From: Shinella kummerowiae
GTDB lineage: Bacteria; Pseudomonadota; Alphaproteobacteria; Rhizobiales; Rhizobiaceae
DNA length: 64,000 nucleotides
NCBI RefSeq assembly: GCF_009827055.1
Contig: NZ_WUMK01000010.1
Span: forward strand, 62,001 to 126,000
Reading direction: 5' to 3'
The notes beneath the pieces are model-generated. The model was not told where the DNA came from and ran no database searches. It saw nothing but the letters and a program-made list of their open reading frames with translations. Within the stretch, counting starts at the first letter, position 1. Every line of letters begins with the position of its first letter. Shown here piece after piece: positions 36,551-44,937 of the stretch. A program made the translations under genes and the position numbers.

Positions 36551-37312
36551 TCATTTCGGCAGTTGCGTGCGCGGAACGGGCAGGGCGCCACCGCCGTCTT
36601 CGGATTGCACATAGACATTGACCGTAAAGCCGATGTGGTCGGCCATCAGCGCCTGCGCGTGGCTGGCGTTCCGGTCGAGCGCGGCCTCCATGAGTTCCGT
36701 GTGGTGCTCGATCGCCATGGCGTCGCGCAGCGCGGCAACCGCCTCCTCATACCCCTCGCTCCTGCCTTCGGCGGCCCGTATCGCCGGGGCGAGGCTGAGG
36801 AACCGGTGATGCCGGCGGAGCTGGTCGGAAATGGTCGCCTGAAACCGCAGGAGCCAGGTCGACCGCGCCGCACTGATCAGCGCCGCATGGAAGGCGGTGT
36901 GCTTCTCATCCCACTCGTCGATCTCGCTTTCGGTCGCGGTCTCGACGACGAGTTTGCAGCGCGACAGCCGATAATGCGCCGTGACGACCGCGGATTCCCA
37001 GTCGCTGCCGCCGTTTTCTATCGCCTCAAGGAGAAGCGGGACTTCGACGACCAGACGCGCGCGGGTGAGATCCTCAAGCTCCTCGCGCGAGACCGGCGCC
37101 ACGGCAAAACCGCGATTGCTGATTGCGGTGACAAGCCCCTCCGCCTCCAGGCGCGACAGCGCCTCGCGGAGCGGGGTCCAGCCGAGCTCGTAGCGGTCGC
37201 GCAACGCGCTGAGCTTCATCGGCGCGCCGGGCCTCAGCCGCGTCGCGAGAATGTCGCGCCGCAGAAGCCGGTAGGCGGATTCGGTTTTGGTCGATTGCCC
37301 CTGATCTTGCAT
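36551..37312 (-). CDS. GntR family regulator, FCD subfamily
   Basis: A 253-residue regulator with N-terminal winged HTH (about 12-80, LSALRDRYELGWTPLREALSRL) and FCD domain (AFHAALISAARSTWLLRF; metal-type His). The ATG at 37312 has AAGGGA upstream; a GTG one codon earlier is possible. It is divergent from the TrpX-type importer and kynureninase genes. A large AT-rich inverted repeat fills the shared promoter, so autoregulation and control of the importer operon are likely, perhaps in response to kynurenine, tryptophan or anthranilate. Confidence 0.9.
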   Translation of the reverse strand: MQDQGQSTKTESAYRLLRRDILATRLRPGAPMKLSALRDRYELGWTPLREALSRLEAEGLVTAISNRGFAVAPVSREELEDLTRARLVVEVPLLLEAIENGGSDWESAVVTAHYRLSRCKLVVETATESEIDEWDEKHTAFHAALISAARSTWLLRFQATISDQLRRHHRFLSLAPAIRAAEGRSEGYEEAVAALRDAMAIEHHTELMEAALDRNASHAQALMADHIGFTVNVYVQSEDGGGALPVPRTQLPK

Positions 37313-37345
37313 CACGTTCCCTTAACGCCTGCACCCGATGGACAC

Positions 37346-37388
37346 AAATATATATAGTTTGTCGCTGTCTTCAAAACTATATATATTT
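37346..37388. promoter_or_regulatory. Overlapping divergent promoters within a 15-bp inverted repeat
   Basis: Perfect 15-bp arms AAATATATATAGTTT (37346-37360) and its complement (37374-37388), 13-bp spacer. Rightward: TTGTCG (37359-37364), 17-bp spacer, TATATT (37382-37387). Leftward: TTGAAG (37374-37369), 16-bp spacer, TATATT (37352-37347). Each -10 lies inside an arm, so one bound repressor could shut both the GntR gene and the importer operon. Confidence 0.75.
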
Positions 37389-37471
37389 ATTTGACAAGAA
37401 AGCCCTCCATCGCCATGATCCTCGCAAGCCGCTGAGGAACGGCGGCCGCTTGTCATCTCTGGGAGGATTTC

Positions 37472-38458
37472 ATGAGCAGCCTTAAGAAGAACTGGATTTC
37501 CGGACTGTTGGTCGCCGGCGCCCTCGCATGGGGCGCGGGAACAGCGGTGGCCGAGCCCATCCGCATCGGCATCGCCAATTTCGGCGAACATCCGCAGCTC
37601 GCCGCATCGATCGCCGGCTTCAAGAAGGCTTTGGCGGAAAACGGCTTCGTCGAGGGAACCGACGTCGTCTACTCCGAGAGCCACACCAATTTCGACGCCT
37701 CGCTGGTGCCGCAGATGATCGCCAAGCTCCAGGCCGAACAGCCGAAGCTGATCTATACGATCACCACGCCCGTCTCGCAGATCGCCAAGAAGGCGCTTGC
37801 CGGCTCCGGCATTCCGGTGGTCTTCTCCGCCGTCACCGACCCGGTGGCCGCCAAGCTGGTACCCTCCTGGGAGGCCGGCGACGAGGGAATGACCGGGGCG
37901 ACGGATCTTCAGGACGTCGCCGCCGTGATGGAATTCACCCACAAGCTGCTGCCGAATGCCAAGCGCTTCGGCGTGCCCTACAATCCGGGCGAGGCGAACG
38001 ACGCGGCACTGCTGGAAAAGATCAAGGAAGCGGCCCCCGCGGCTGGCTTCGAGGTGACGGACGTCGGCATCGACAATGTCAACGACATCCAGCAGCGCAT
38101 CGCCTCCTTCGCCGGCAAGGCCGACGTGATCTATACGCCGGCGTCCAACCTGCTCCAGCCGGCGATCGCGGCCGTTTCCGCCGCCGCGCGCCAGGCACAG
38201 ATCCCGATCGTCAATTCCGATGACGGTGCGGTGCGCGATGGCGTCGTTCCGGCAAGTTTTGCCGTGAACTACGAGCAGGTCGGCCTTGCCGCCGGCAAGA
38301 TCGCCGCGGAAATCCTCAAAGGCAAGGACCCGAAGTCCATCGCTCCCTGGCGCCCGGCCTATGAGGACCACAAGCCGCTGATCTCGAAGAAGACGCTCGC
38401 CGCCTTCGGTCTCGACGTGCCGGCGTCACTTGCCGATTGCGGTTGCCTGATCGACTGA
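37472..38458 (+). CDS. TrpX-type ABC transporter substrate-binding protein
   Basis: A 328-residue protein of the ABC_sub_bind (TrpX) family with an N-terminal signal peptide (GLLVAGALAWGAG, cleavage after AVA near residue 27). The two-lobe fold shows IRIGIANFGEHPQL and the later TDPVAAKLVP and YTPASNLLQPAI blocks. The start has GGGAGGATTTC upstream. Homologues in Firmicutes are regulated by tryptophan and thought to import it. Here it is followed by its own ATPase and permease, and kynureninase next, so tryptophan or kynurenine is the likely ligand. Confidence 0.9.
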   Translation: MSSLKKNWISGLLVAGALAWGAGTAVAEPIRIGIANFGEHPQLAASIAGFKKALAENGFVEGTDVVYSESHTNFDASLVPQMIAKLQAEQPKLIYTITTPVSQIAKKALAGSGIPVVFSAVTDPVAAKLVPSWEAGDEGMTGATDLQDVAAVMEFTHKLLPNAKRFGVPYNPGEANDAALLEKIKEAAPAAGFEVTDVGIDNVNDIQQRIASFAGKADVIYTPASNLLQPAIAAVSAAARQAQIPIVNSDDGAVRDGVVPASFAVNYEQVGLAAGKIAAEILKGKDPKSIAPWRPAYEDHKPLISKKTLAAFGLDVPASLADCGCLID

Positions 38459-38468
38459 TCTGCGAACC

Positions 38469-38495
38469 GGTGGCGGCGCACCAAGCGCCGTCACC
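38469..38495 (+). promoter_or_regulatory. Intercistronic hairpin after the TrpX-type gene
   Basis: An 11-bp stem (GGTGGCGGCGC / GCGCCGTCACC, one G-U pair) with loop ACCAA, 10 bp after the SBP stop and 21 bp before the ATPase start. It lacks a U tract. Confidence 0.65.
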
Positions 38496-38516
38496 CAACA
38501 ATAAAGGGGGAAGCCA

Positions 38517-39296
38517 ATGCTGGAAATCCGGTCAGCCCGCAAGGTGTTCTACAAGGGGCAGGCAGACGAGAAGACCGCCCTCAACGATCTCAATCTGCGC
38601 CTCGAAACCGGTGAATTCGGCGTCGTCATCGGCTCGAATGGTGCCGGCAAGAGCAGCATGCTCAACGCCATTTCCGGGGCGCTCGTCCTCGATACGGGCA
38701 AGGTTCTCATCAATGGCGACGACGTGACAGCCATGCCCGTGCACAAGCGCGCCATCCGGCTCGCCCGCGTGTTCCAAGACCCGATGAAGGGCACGGCCGC
38801 CTCGATGACGGTGGCGGAAAACATGCTGCTCGCCGATCTCAGGAGCAACAGGCGCACACTCCGCCGCGGCCTCAATCCCGTGCGGCTGGCGTCCTACAAG
38901 GAGCGCCTCTCGCTGCTGGGCCTCGGCCTCGAAAACCGCCTCGACACACGGGTGGAGCTGCTTTCCGGCGGCCAGCGGCAATCGTTGTCGCTGATCATGG
39001 CGGTCGGCGGTTCGCCGGAATTGCTGCTGCTCGACGAGCACACCGCGGCGCTCGATCCGCGCACCGCCGACATCGTCATGCAGGCGACGATCCGCGCCGT
39101 CGAGGCCCTCAAGCTGACGACCCTGATGGTGACGCACAACATGCAGCACGCCGTGGATTTCGGCCACCGGGTCATCATGCTCGATGCCGGCCGCGTGCGC
39201 CTGGAAATCGCCGGCAGAGAAAAGGCCGCGATCACGGTCCCCGACCTGATCGGCCATTTCTCCGTCAAAACCGACCGCATGTTTCTGGCGAGCTGA
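38517..39296 (+). CDS. ABC transporter ATP-binding protein (TrpZ-like)
   Basis: A 259-residue ATPase with Walker A GSNGAGKSS, signature LSGGQRQSLSLIM, Walker B LLLLDEHTAALDP and switch His in MVTHNMQHAVDFG. It belongs to the uncharacterised branch that pairs with TrpX-type binding proteins and PnrA-unlike permeases. It is 5 bp from the permease gene. Confidence 0.92.
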   Translation: MLEIRSARKVFYKGQADEKTALNDLNLRLETGEFGVVIGSNGAGKSSMLNAISGALVLDTGKVLINGDDVTAMPVHKRAIRLARVFQDPMKGTAASMTVAENMLLADLRSNRRTLRRGLNPVRLASYKERLSLLGLGLENRLDTRVELLSGGQRQSLSLIMAVGGSPELLLLDEHTAALDPRTADIVMQATIRAVEALKLTTLMVTHNMQHAVDFGHRVIMLDAGRVRLEIAGREKAAITVPDLIGHFSVKTDRMFLAS

Positions 39297-39301
39297 CGAT
39301 C

Positions 39302-40225
39302 ATGGATTTTCTTCAAAACACCCTCGCGAGCTTCATCGCCCTCGTTCCCGTCACGCTGGCACAGAGCCTCATCCTCGCCTTCGTCGTGCTCGGCATCATG
39401 ATCCCCTTCCGCATGCTGAGCTTTCCGGACCTGACCAGCGAAGGGGCATTTCCACTCGGCGGCTGCGTCTGCGGCGTGCTGATGGCCGCCGGCATGGCGC
39501 CGCTCCCGGCGATCCTGATTGCGCTCATTGCCGGTTTCGTCGCCGGCTGCTGCACGGCCTTCATCCATCTGCGCTTCCGCATCCACACCCTGCTCGCCGG
39601 CATCCTGATGATGACGATGCTCTACTCGATCAACCTTCGCATAATGGGCCGCTCGAACCTCTCGGTCTTCGGCTCGACGACGGTGTTCGACTGGGTGCCG
39701 TTTCTCCAGCCCGGTTTTCCGGCGAGCAAGATCGTCATGGCGGGCACAATCGGCCTCCTCGTCTTCGTCCTGCTGCTCTATTTCTTCCGCACCGAGAAGG
39801 GCACGGCCGTCCGCGCAGTCGGCGCCAATCCCGATATGGCCGAGGCGCAGGGCATCAATGTCTGGCTCGCGACCATTGGCGGTGTCGGGCTTGCCGGCGC
39901 CTTTTCGGCTGTTGGTGGCGCGCTGATGGTGCAGTCGCAGGGCTTTGCCGACGTCAATATGGGCCTCGGCATCCTGATCAACGGGCTAGCCGCCCTGATG
40001 ATCGGCGAGGCGATCGTCGGCAAACAAAGCGTGCCGCGCCAGCTCGCCGCGCCCTTCGTCGGCGCCATCGTCTATTACCAGCTCGTTTCCTTCTGCCTCG
40101 CCGCCGGCATGCCGCCGCCGGACCTGAAGCTGGCGACCGGCCTGTTCGTTCTGGCCATGCTGGCGCTGCCAAGTCTCAAGCGCAGCCGCGGGCCGGCCGC
40201 CGCCCGCGAAACCGTTCGTGAATAA
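39302..40225 (+). CDS. ABC transporter permease (TrpY-like)
   Basis: A 307-residue inner-membrane permease with 8-9 hydrophobic segments, of the branched-chain/ribose-type fold (BPD_transp_2). The loop AVGANPDMAEAQGINVW is the coupling region that contacts the ATPase. It completes the importer and is followed 15 bp later by kynU, so transport and degradation are in one operon. Confidence 0.92.
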   Translation: MDFLQNTLASFIALVPVTLAQSLILAFVVLGIMIPFRMLSFPDLTSEGAFPLGGCVCGVLMAAGMAPLPAILIALIAGFVAGCCTAFIHLRFRIHTLLAGILMMTMLYSINLRIMGRSNLSVFGSTTVFDWVPFLQPGFPASKIVMAGTIGLLVFVLLLYFFRTEKGTAVRAVGANPDMAEAQGINVWLATIGGVGLAGAFSAVGGALMVQSQGFADVNMGLGILINGLAALMIGEAIVGKQSVPRQLAAPFVGAIVYYQLVSFCLAAGMPPPDLKLATGLFVLAMLALPSLKRSRGPAAARETVRE

Positions 40226-40240
40226 TCCAAGGACCATCCG

Positions 40241-41488
40241 ATGACTGCACTTCCCGATTTCACCCGGATCGAGGCCATGGATGCGGCCGATGGGCTGCGT
40301 TCCATGCGCGAGCGCTTCATCCTGCCCTCTGGCCTCATCTATCTCGACGGCAATTCCCTCGGCGTCGCCTCGCATGCCGCCTTCGCCGAACTGCAGAAGG
40401 CGGCGACGGAAGAATGGGGGCAGAACCTCATCCGCAGTTGGAACACCGCCGGCTGGTTCGACATGCCGCTGGCGCTGGGCGACCGCGTCGGACGGCTGAT
40501 CGGCGCCGCCGCCGGCCAGACGGTCGTCTGCGACACGACGTCGATCAACATCTACAAGGCCCTGCATGCGGCGATGGCACTGCGGCCAGACCGCTCGGTC
40601 ATCGTCAGCGAAGGCGGCAGTTTTCCGACGGACATCTATATGGCCGAGGGCGTGGTTTCGACACGTCCCGGTGCATCGCTCCGTCTCGAAGGTGTCGACG
40701 CACCAAGCATCGAAGACCTCATCGACGGCACTGTCGCGGTGGTTCTCGTCAACCACGTCAACTACAAGTCAGGCGAGTTGCGCGACATGGCGGCGCTGAC
40801 GCGGAAGGCTCACGAGCACGGTGCGCTCGTCATCTGGGATCTTTGCCACACGGCCGGCGCGCTGCCGGTCGATCTCGACGGCGCGAATGTCGATTTCGCC
40901 GTCGGCTGCACCTACAAGTACCTGAATGGCGGCCCAGGCGCACCGGCCTTCATCTATGCCGCCGAGCGGCACCATGGCGATATCAGCCAGCCGCTCAGCG
41001 GCTGGTGGGGTCATGCCCGGCCCTTCGCCTTCGAAAAGCATTATGCCGCCGGTGAAGGCATCCGCCGCTTCCTGTGCGGTACACAGCCGATCCTGTCGCT
41101 TCGCGCATTAAAGGGCGCACTCGACATCTGGGACGAAGTCGACATGGCCGCCCTGCGCGAAAAGAGCCTCGGCCTCACCGATCTCTTCATTGCGCTCGTC
41201 GAAGAAAAATGCGCCGGCCATGGCCTCGAACTGGAAAGCCCGCGCGACCGCGCAAAACGCGGCAGCCAGGTGTCGTTCAGCCACCCGAACGCCTATGAGA
41301 TCATGCAGGCATTGATCGCTCGCGGCGTCATCGGCGATTTCCGCGCCCCCTCGACCCTGCGCTTCGGCTTCACGCCGCTCTATGTCCGCTATGCGGATGT
41401 GTGGCAGGCGGTGGTGATCCTCGAAGACATTTTGCGCACCGGCGCATGGCAGGACGCGCGTTTTGCCGTCCGTGCGGCCGTGACCTGA
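40241..41488 (+). CDS. kynU: Kynureninase
   Basis: A 415-residue PLP-dependent kynureninase (family about 405-420), which splits L-kynurenine into anthranilate and L-alanine. The PLP lysine is K226 (CTYKYLNGGPGAP); the N-terminal YLDGNSLG and the phosphate-binding DTTSINIYKAL are typical, as are the WWGHA and LCGTQPILSL stretches. The start has AAGGA upstream. It stands in the importer operon, and its product anthranilate feeds the CoA pathway encoded on both sides. Confidence 0.95.
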   Translation: MTALPDFTRIEAMDAADGLRSMRERFILPSGLIYLDGNSLGVASHAAFAELQKAATEEWGQNLIRSWNTAGWFDMPLALGDRVGRLIGAAAGQTVVCDTTSINIYKALHAAMALRPDRSVIVSEGGSFPTDIYMAEGVVSTRPGASLRLEGVDAPSIEDLIDGTVAVVLVNHVNYKSGELRDMAALTRKAHEHGALVIWDLCHTAGALPVDLDGANVDFAVGCTYKYLNGGPGAPAFIYAAERHHGDISQPLSGWWGHARPFAFEKHYAAGEGIRRFLCGTQPILSLRALKGALDIWDEVDMAALREKSLGLTDLFIALVEEKCAGHGLELESPRDRAKRGSQVSFSHPNAYEIMQALIARGVIGDFRAPSTLRFGFTPLYVRYADVWQAVVILEDILRTGAWQDARFAVRAAVT

Positions 41489-41557
41489 TTTTGCGACTGC
41501 GGGCGGCGCGCTGTCCGCAGCCTCTCATCCTCAAAGGATATCAGGGGGATTTTCGCC

Positions 41558-42526
41558 ATGACGACACCACGCCGCCCGACCCTCGACGAGATCACCGAGG
41601 CACGCATACGCATCGCGCCCCACCTGGCCCGCACGCCGCTCGTCAAGCTCGATCTTGGCCTCCCGGACCGAACGATCTTCCTGAAGCTGGAAACCTTGTC
41701 GCCGATTGGTGCCTTCAAGCTCCGGCCGGCGCTGAACGCCGTGTTGTCACGTGATCGCTCGGCCCTCGGCAACGGCGTCGCCGTTACCAGTTCCGGCAAC
41801 ATGGCCTATGGCATGGCCTGGGCCGCGCGGCGCGCCGGCGTCCCGATGGTCGCCTATATGTATCGCGGGGCGCCGCAGACCAAGATCGATGGGGTGCGTG
41901 ACCTTGGCGGGGAGGTGCGTTTCATCAGCGCGCAAACCTGGTGGGATTACATTGTCGCTGCGGATCGGCCAGATGCGCCGGAATTGCTGATCAACCCGGT
42001 GACCGACCAGGCGGTGCTGGCCGGCAATGGTTCGATCGGCATGGAAATCGTCGAGGATCTGCCTGACGTCGATACCGTGCTTACACCCTATGGCGGCGGC
42101 AGCATGACCACCGGGGTTGCAAGCGCGCTGAAGGCCGTATCGCCGCGGGTGCGCGTCTTTGCGGTCGAGGACGACAGCGCCGCTCCGGTTGGCGCCGCCC
42201 TTGCAGCCGGCAAAATCGTCACGGTGGAAACCCGTCCGTCCTTCATCAAGAGCATCGGCGGCCCGTCGCTGGTGCCGCAGCTCTGGTCCGTCGCACGCGC
42301 TTTGATCGACGGTGCCATCGCCGTCAGCCCCGCCGAGGTGACCGAGGCGATGCGGCTTTTGTTCAGGAAGGCGAAGGTCGTCGCAGAGGGGGCGGGTGCC
42401 GCATCTCTTGCTGCCGCGATGGCACGACCCGATCTGACGGGAAATATCGTCTGCGTCATCTCCGGCGGCAATATTGATGCGGAGGCCTATTCCGTGGTGC
42501 TTGGCGGCGGCGTTCCGGCCGCCTGA
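41558..42526 (+). CDS. PLP-dependent threonine/serine dehydratase-like protein
   Basis: A 322-residue fold-type II PLP enzyme. The Schiff-base lysine is K54 (SPIGAFKLRPA), the Asn loop is SSGNMAYG and the phosphate-binding Gly loop is TPYGGGSMTTG. It lacks the C-terminal regulatory domain of biosynthetic IlvA, so it resembles catabolic threonine/serine dehydratases or racemases. The gap from kynU is 69 bp and includes a small hairpin (CTGCGG / CCGCAG at 41497-41520). A role with kynurenine catabolism is possible, for example amino-acid deamination, but nothing in the sequence fixes the substrate. Confidence 0.85.
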   Translation: MTTPRRPTLDEITEARIRIAPHLARTPLVKLDLGLPDRTIFLKLETLSPIGAFKLRPALNAVLSRDRSALGNGVAVTSSGNMAYGMAWAARRAGVPMVAYMYRGAPQTKIDGVRDLGGEVRFISAQTWWDYIVAADRPDAPELLINPVTDQAVLAGNGSIGMEIVEDLPDVDTVLTPYGGGSMTTGVASALKAVSPRVRVFAVEDDSAAPVGAALAAGKIVTVETRPSFIKSIGGPSLVPQLWSVARALIDGAIAVSPAEVTEAMRLLFRKAKVVAEGAGAASLAAAMARPDLTGNIVCVISGGNIDAEAYSVVLGGGVPAA

Positions 42527-42533
42527 GCAAGTA

Positions 42534-43220
42534 TCAAACGCCGAGATAGCGGTCCTGAAGTTCCGGGGTCAGCCCCGCCGGCGTGCCTTCGAAGACCGTT
42601 GCGCCCTTTTCCAGCACGAAACACCGGTCGGCCACCGGAAGCAGTTCCGAGAGCGTCTTGTCGACGACGAGGATCGACTGGCCGGCGGCCTTCAGCTTGC
42701 GGATCGCGGACCAAATGTCTTGCCGGATGACGGGTGCCAGACCCTCGGTGGCTTCGTCCAGAATGAGCAGCCTTGGATTGGTCATCAGGGCACGGCCGAC
42801 GGCAAGCATCTGCTGTTCTCCGCCGGACAGCGTGCGGGCATACTGGTCGCGCCGCTCGCCAAGGCGGGGGAAGAGATCGATGACTTTCGCAAACGTCCAT
42901 TCGCTGCCGCGCGCCGTGGCGACGAGATTTTCCATCACCGTCAGGTTGGGAAAGCAGCGCCGTCCTTCGGGCACGAGGCCAAGGCCGAGCCTGGCGATGC
43001 GATGCGGCCGCATGCCGAAAATCGCCTTGCCACCAAAATTGATCACACCGGCGCGCGGGCGCACAAGGCCGATGATCGAGTTGATCGTCGTCGTCTTGCC
43101 CATGCCGTTGCGCCCCATGAGGGCCACGACTTCGCCTTCCCGAATGTCGAGATCGACGCCGAACAGCGCCTGCGAAGCGCCGTAGAAGGTTTCGAGGCCT
43201 TTGAGATCAAGGAGGGTCAC
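42534..43220 (-). CDS. Branched-chain-type ABC transporter ATP-binding protein (LivF-like)
   Basis: A 228-residue ATPase with GRNGMGKTT, LSGGEQQMLAVGRAL and LLILDEATEGLAP, and the short LivF form. It is the last gene of the Liv-type cluster and overlaps the LivG-like gene by 4 bp (ATGA). The importer shares an operon with a ligase and tryptophan dioxygenase, so an aromatic amino acid or acid such as anthranilate is a better guess than leucine. Confidence 0.93.
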   Translation of the reverse strand: MTLLDLKGLETFYGASQALFGVDLDIREGEVVALMGRNGMGKTTTINSIIGLVRPRAGVINFGGKAIFGMRPHRIARLGLGLVPEGRRCFPNLTVMENLVATARGSEWTFAKVIDLFPRLGERRDQYARTLSGGEQQMLAVGRALMTNPRLLILDEATEGLAPVIRQDIWSAIRKLKAAGQSILVVDKTLSELLPVADRCFVLEKGATVFEGTPAGLTPELQDRYLGV

Positions 43221-43966
43221 GCGGTTTCTCCCAAATAGGCGCGGCGCACGTCCGGATCGCGGCGAATTTCATCGACCGTGCCCGTCGCGATGATGCGGCC
43301 ATAGACGAGCACCGAGATGCGGTCTGCCAGTGCAAAAACCGCATCCATGTCGTGCTCCACCAAGAGCATCGGCGCTTCGTGGCGCAGGCCATCGAGGAAC
43401 GATGTCAGCTGCTTGGAGCCCTCCGGCCCCATGCCCGCCATGGGTTCGTCGAAGAGGAAGGCTTTGGGCGAGAGTGCGAGCGCGATGGCGATTTCAAGCT
43501 GGCGGCGTTCGCCATGCGATAGCTCCGCCGCCGGTACCTTCGCGCGCGCGGCAAGGCCAACTCGCTCCAGCATGGCCATGGCCGGATCAATCAGGCTTCT
43601 GTCACTTGCCACCTGCCGGAAGAACCGGAAGCTGCTGCCCTCCTTCGCCTGGATCGCCAGCATGACGTTGCGCAGCGCGGAGAATTCCTGCGCGAGCGAG
43701 GAGATCTGGAAACTGCGGGCAAGCCCGAGCCTTGCCCGCGCCGCCATGTCGAGCCCGCCTATATCCTGGCCGAGAAAGCGGATCGTACCGCTGTCGGCGG
43801 CAAGCGAGCCGGAGATCTGGTGGATGAGCGTGCTCTTGCCGGCACCGTTCGGGCCGATCAGCGCGTGGATCTGGCCGGGATGAAGGTCGAGGCTGACGCC
43901 ATCCGTGGCCTTCAAGGCATTGAAGGATTTGCGCAGATCGCGGATTTCGAGAATGGGCTCAGACAT
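43217..43966 (-). CDS. Branched-chain-type ABC transporter ATP-binding protein (LivG-like)
   Basis: A 249-residue ATPase with GPNGAGKST, a variant signature LSHGERRQLEIAIAL and Walker B AFLFDEPMAGMGPEGS, typical of LivG. The ATG at 43966 gives MSEPILEIRDLRKSF; the longer frame upstream is in the LivM gene. It overlaps the LivM-like gene by 8 bp. Confidence 0.93.
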   Translation of the reverse strand: MSEPILEIRDLRKSFNALKATDGVSLDLHPGQIHALIGPNGAGKSTLIHQISGSLAADSGTIRFLGQDIGGLDMAARARLGLARSFQISSLAQEFSALRNVMLAIQAKEGSSFRFFRQVASDRSLIDPAMAMLERVGLAARAKVPAAELSHGERRQLEIAIALALSPKAFLFDEPMAGMGPEGSKQLTSFLDGLRHEAPMLLVEHDMDAVFALADRISVLVYGRIIATGTVDEIRRDPDVRRAYLGETA

Positions 43967-44930
43967 GGCGCGGCTTTCCCGAGAGCAGGCCGAGCAGCCC
44001 GCCACGCGCGAAAAGCACGATGCCGAGCAGGATGAGGCCGAGGAAGAACTGCCAGCGCTCGGTGATGCCGCCGAGCACATATTCGAGGCAGACGAAGATC
44101 ATCGCGCCGGCAACAGGCCCGAAGAGCCGCCCCTTGCCGCCGAGGATGATGAGCACCATGAGCTCGCCCGACATGTGCCAGGAGAGCATGGATGGGCCGA
44201 CAAAACGATTGAGATCGGCATAGAGCGCGCCGGCAAGGCCGGTGATCATCGCCGAGAGCGTGAAGGCGACGAGCCGTATCTGGAAGGGCGGGATGCCGAC
44301 AGCGGCAAGGCGCACCCCATTCTGCCGGGCCGCCTGCAGCGCGCTGCCAAAGCGCGAGCCCTCGACGAGGCGAAACAGCAGGAGCGCTGCCATCAGCACG
44401 GCAAAACAGATCAGGAAATAGGGCAGCGGTTGCGCGGTGTTGATGCCGGGAAAGGCGTTGCGCACATAGATCGACAGGCCGTCCTCGCCGCCATAAGCCG
44501 GCCAGGAGATGGCGAAATAGTAGATCATCTGCGCGAAGGCGAGCGTGATCATGATGAAGTAGACGCCGGTCGTGCGCAGGCTGATTGCGCCGATCGGCAG
44601 CGCGACCAGCCCGGCGACCACGACCGCAGCCAGCCAGATCAGCGGCATCGAGGTTGTGCCGGGAATGCCGGCAAAGAGCGGTTCGGCGTTGAACGCATGG
44701 GTCGCCAGAATGCCGGCGACGTAGCCACCGAGGCCGAAGAAGGCGGCGTGCCCGAAAGACAGCAGCCCACCGAGCCCCAGCGCAAGATTGAGGCCGACGG
44801 CAGCGAGCGCGAGCACGACGACACGGGTGGCGAGCGTCACATAGAAGGGTTCGCCCATGCCGGCCGCGACGAGCGGCAGGCCAAGAAGAAGGAGGGTGAT
44901 GAGCAGGTTGACGGTGGTTTCGCGGGTCAT
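43959..44930 (-). CDS. Branched-chain-type ABC transporter permease (LivM-like)
   Basis: A 323-residue permease with about nine membrane helices and the LivM-specific LGLGGLLSFGHAAFFGLGGY. The ATG at 44930 (MTRETTVNLL) is 7 bp after the LivH-like stop. It forms the channel together with the LivH-like protein. Confidence 0.93.
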   Translation of the reverse strand: MTRETTVNLLITLLLLGLPLVAAGMGEPFYVTLATRVVVLALAAVGLNLALGLGGLLSFGHAAFFGLGGYVAGILATHAFNAEPLFAGIPGTTSMPLIWLAAVVVAGLVALPIGAISLRTTGVYFIMITLAFAQMIYYFAISWPAYGGEDGLSIYVRNAFPGINTAQPLPYFLICFAVLMAALLLFRLVEGSRFGSALQAARQNGVRLAAVGIPPFQIRLVAFTLSAMITGLAGALYADLNRFVGPSMLSWHMSGELMVLIILGGKGRLFGPVAGAMIFVCLEYVLGGITERWQFFLGLILLGIVLFARGGLLGLLSGKPRHV

Positions 44931-44937
44931 CGGATCC

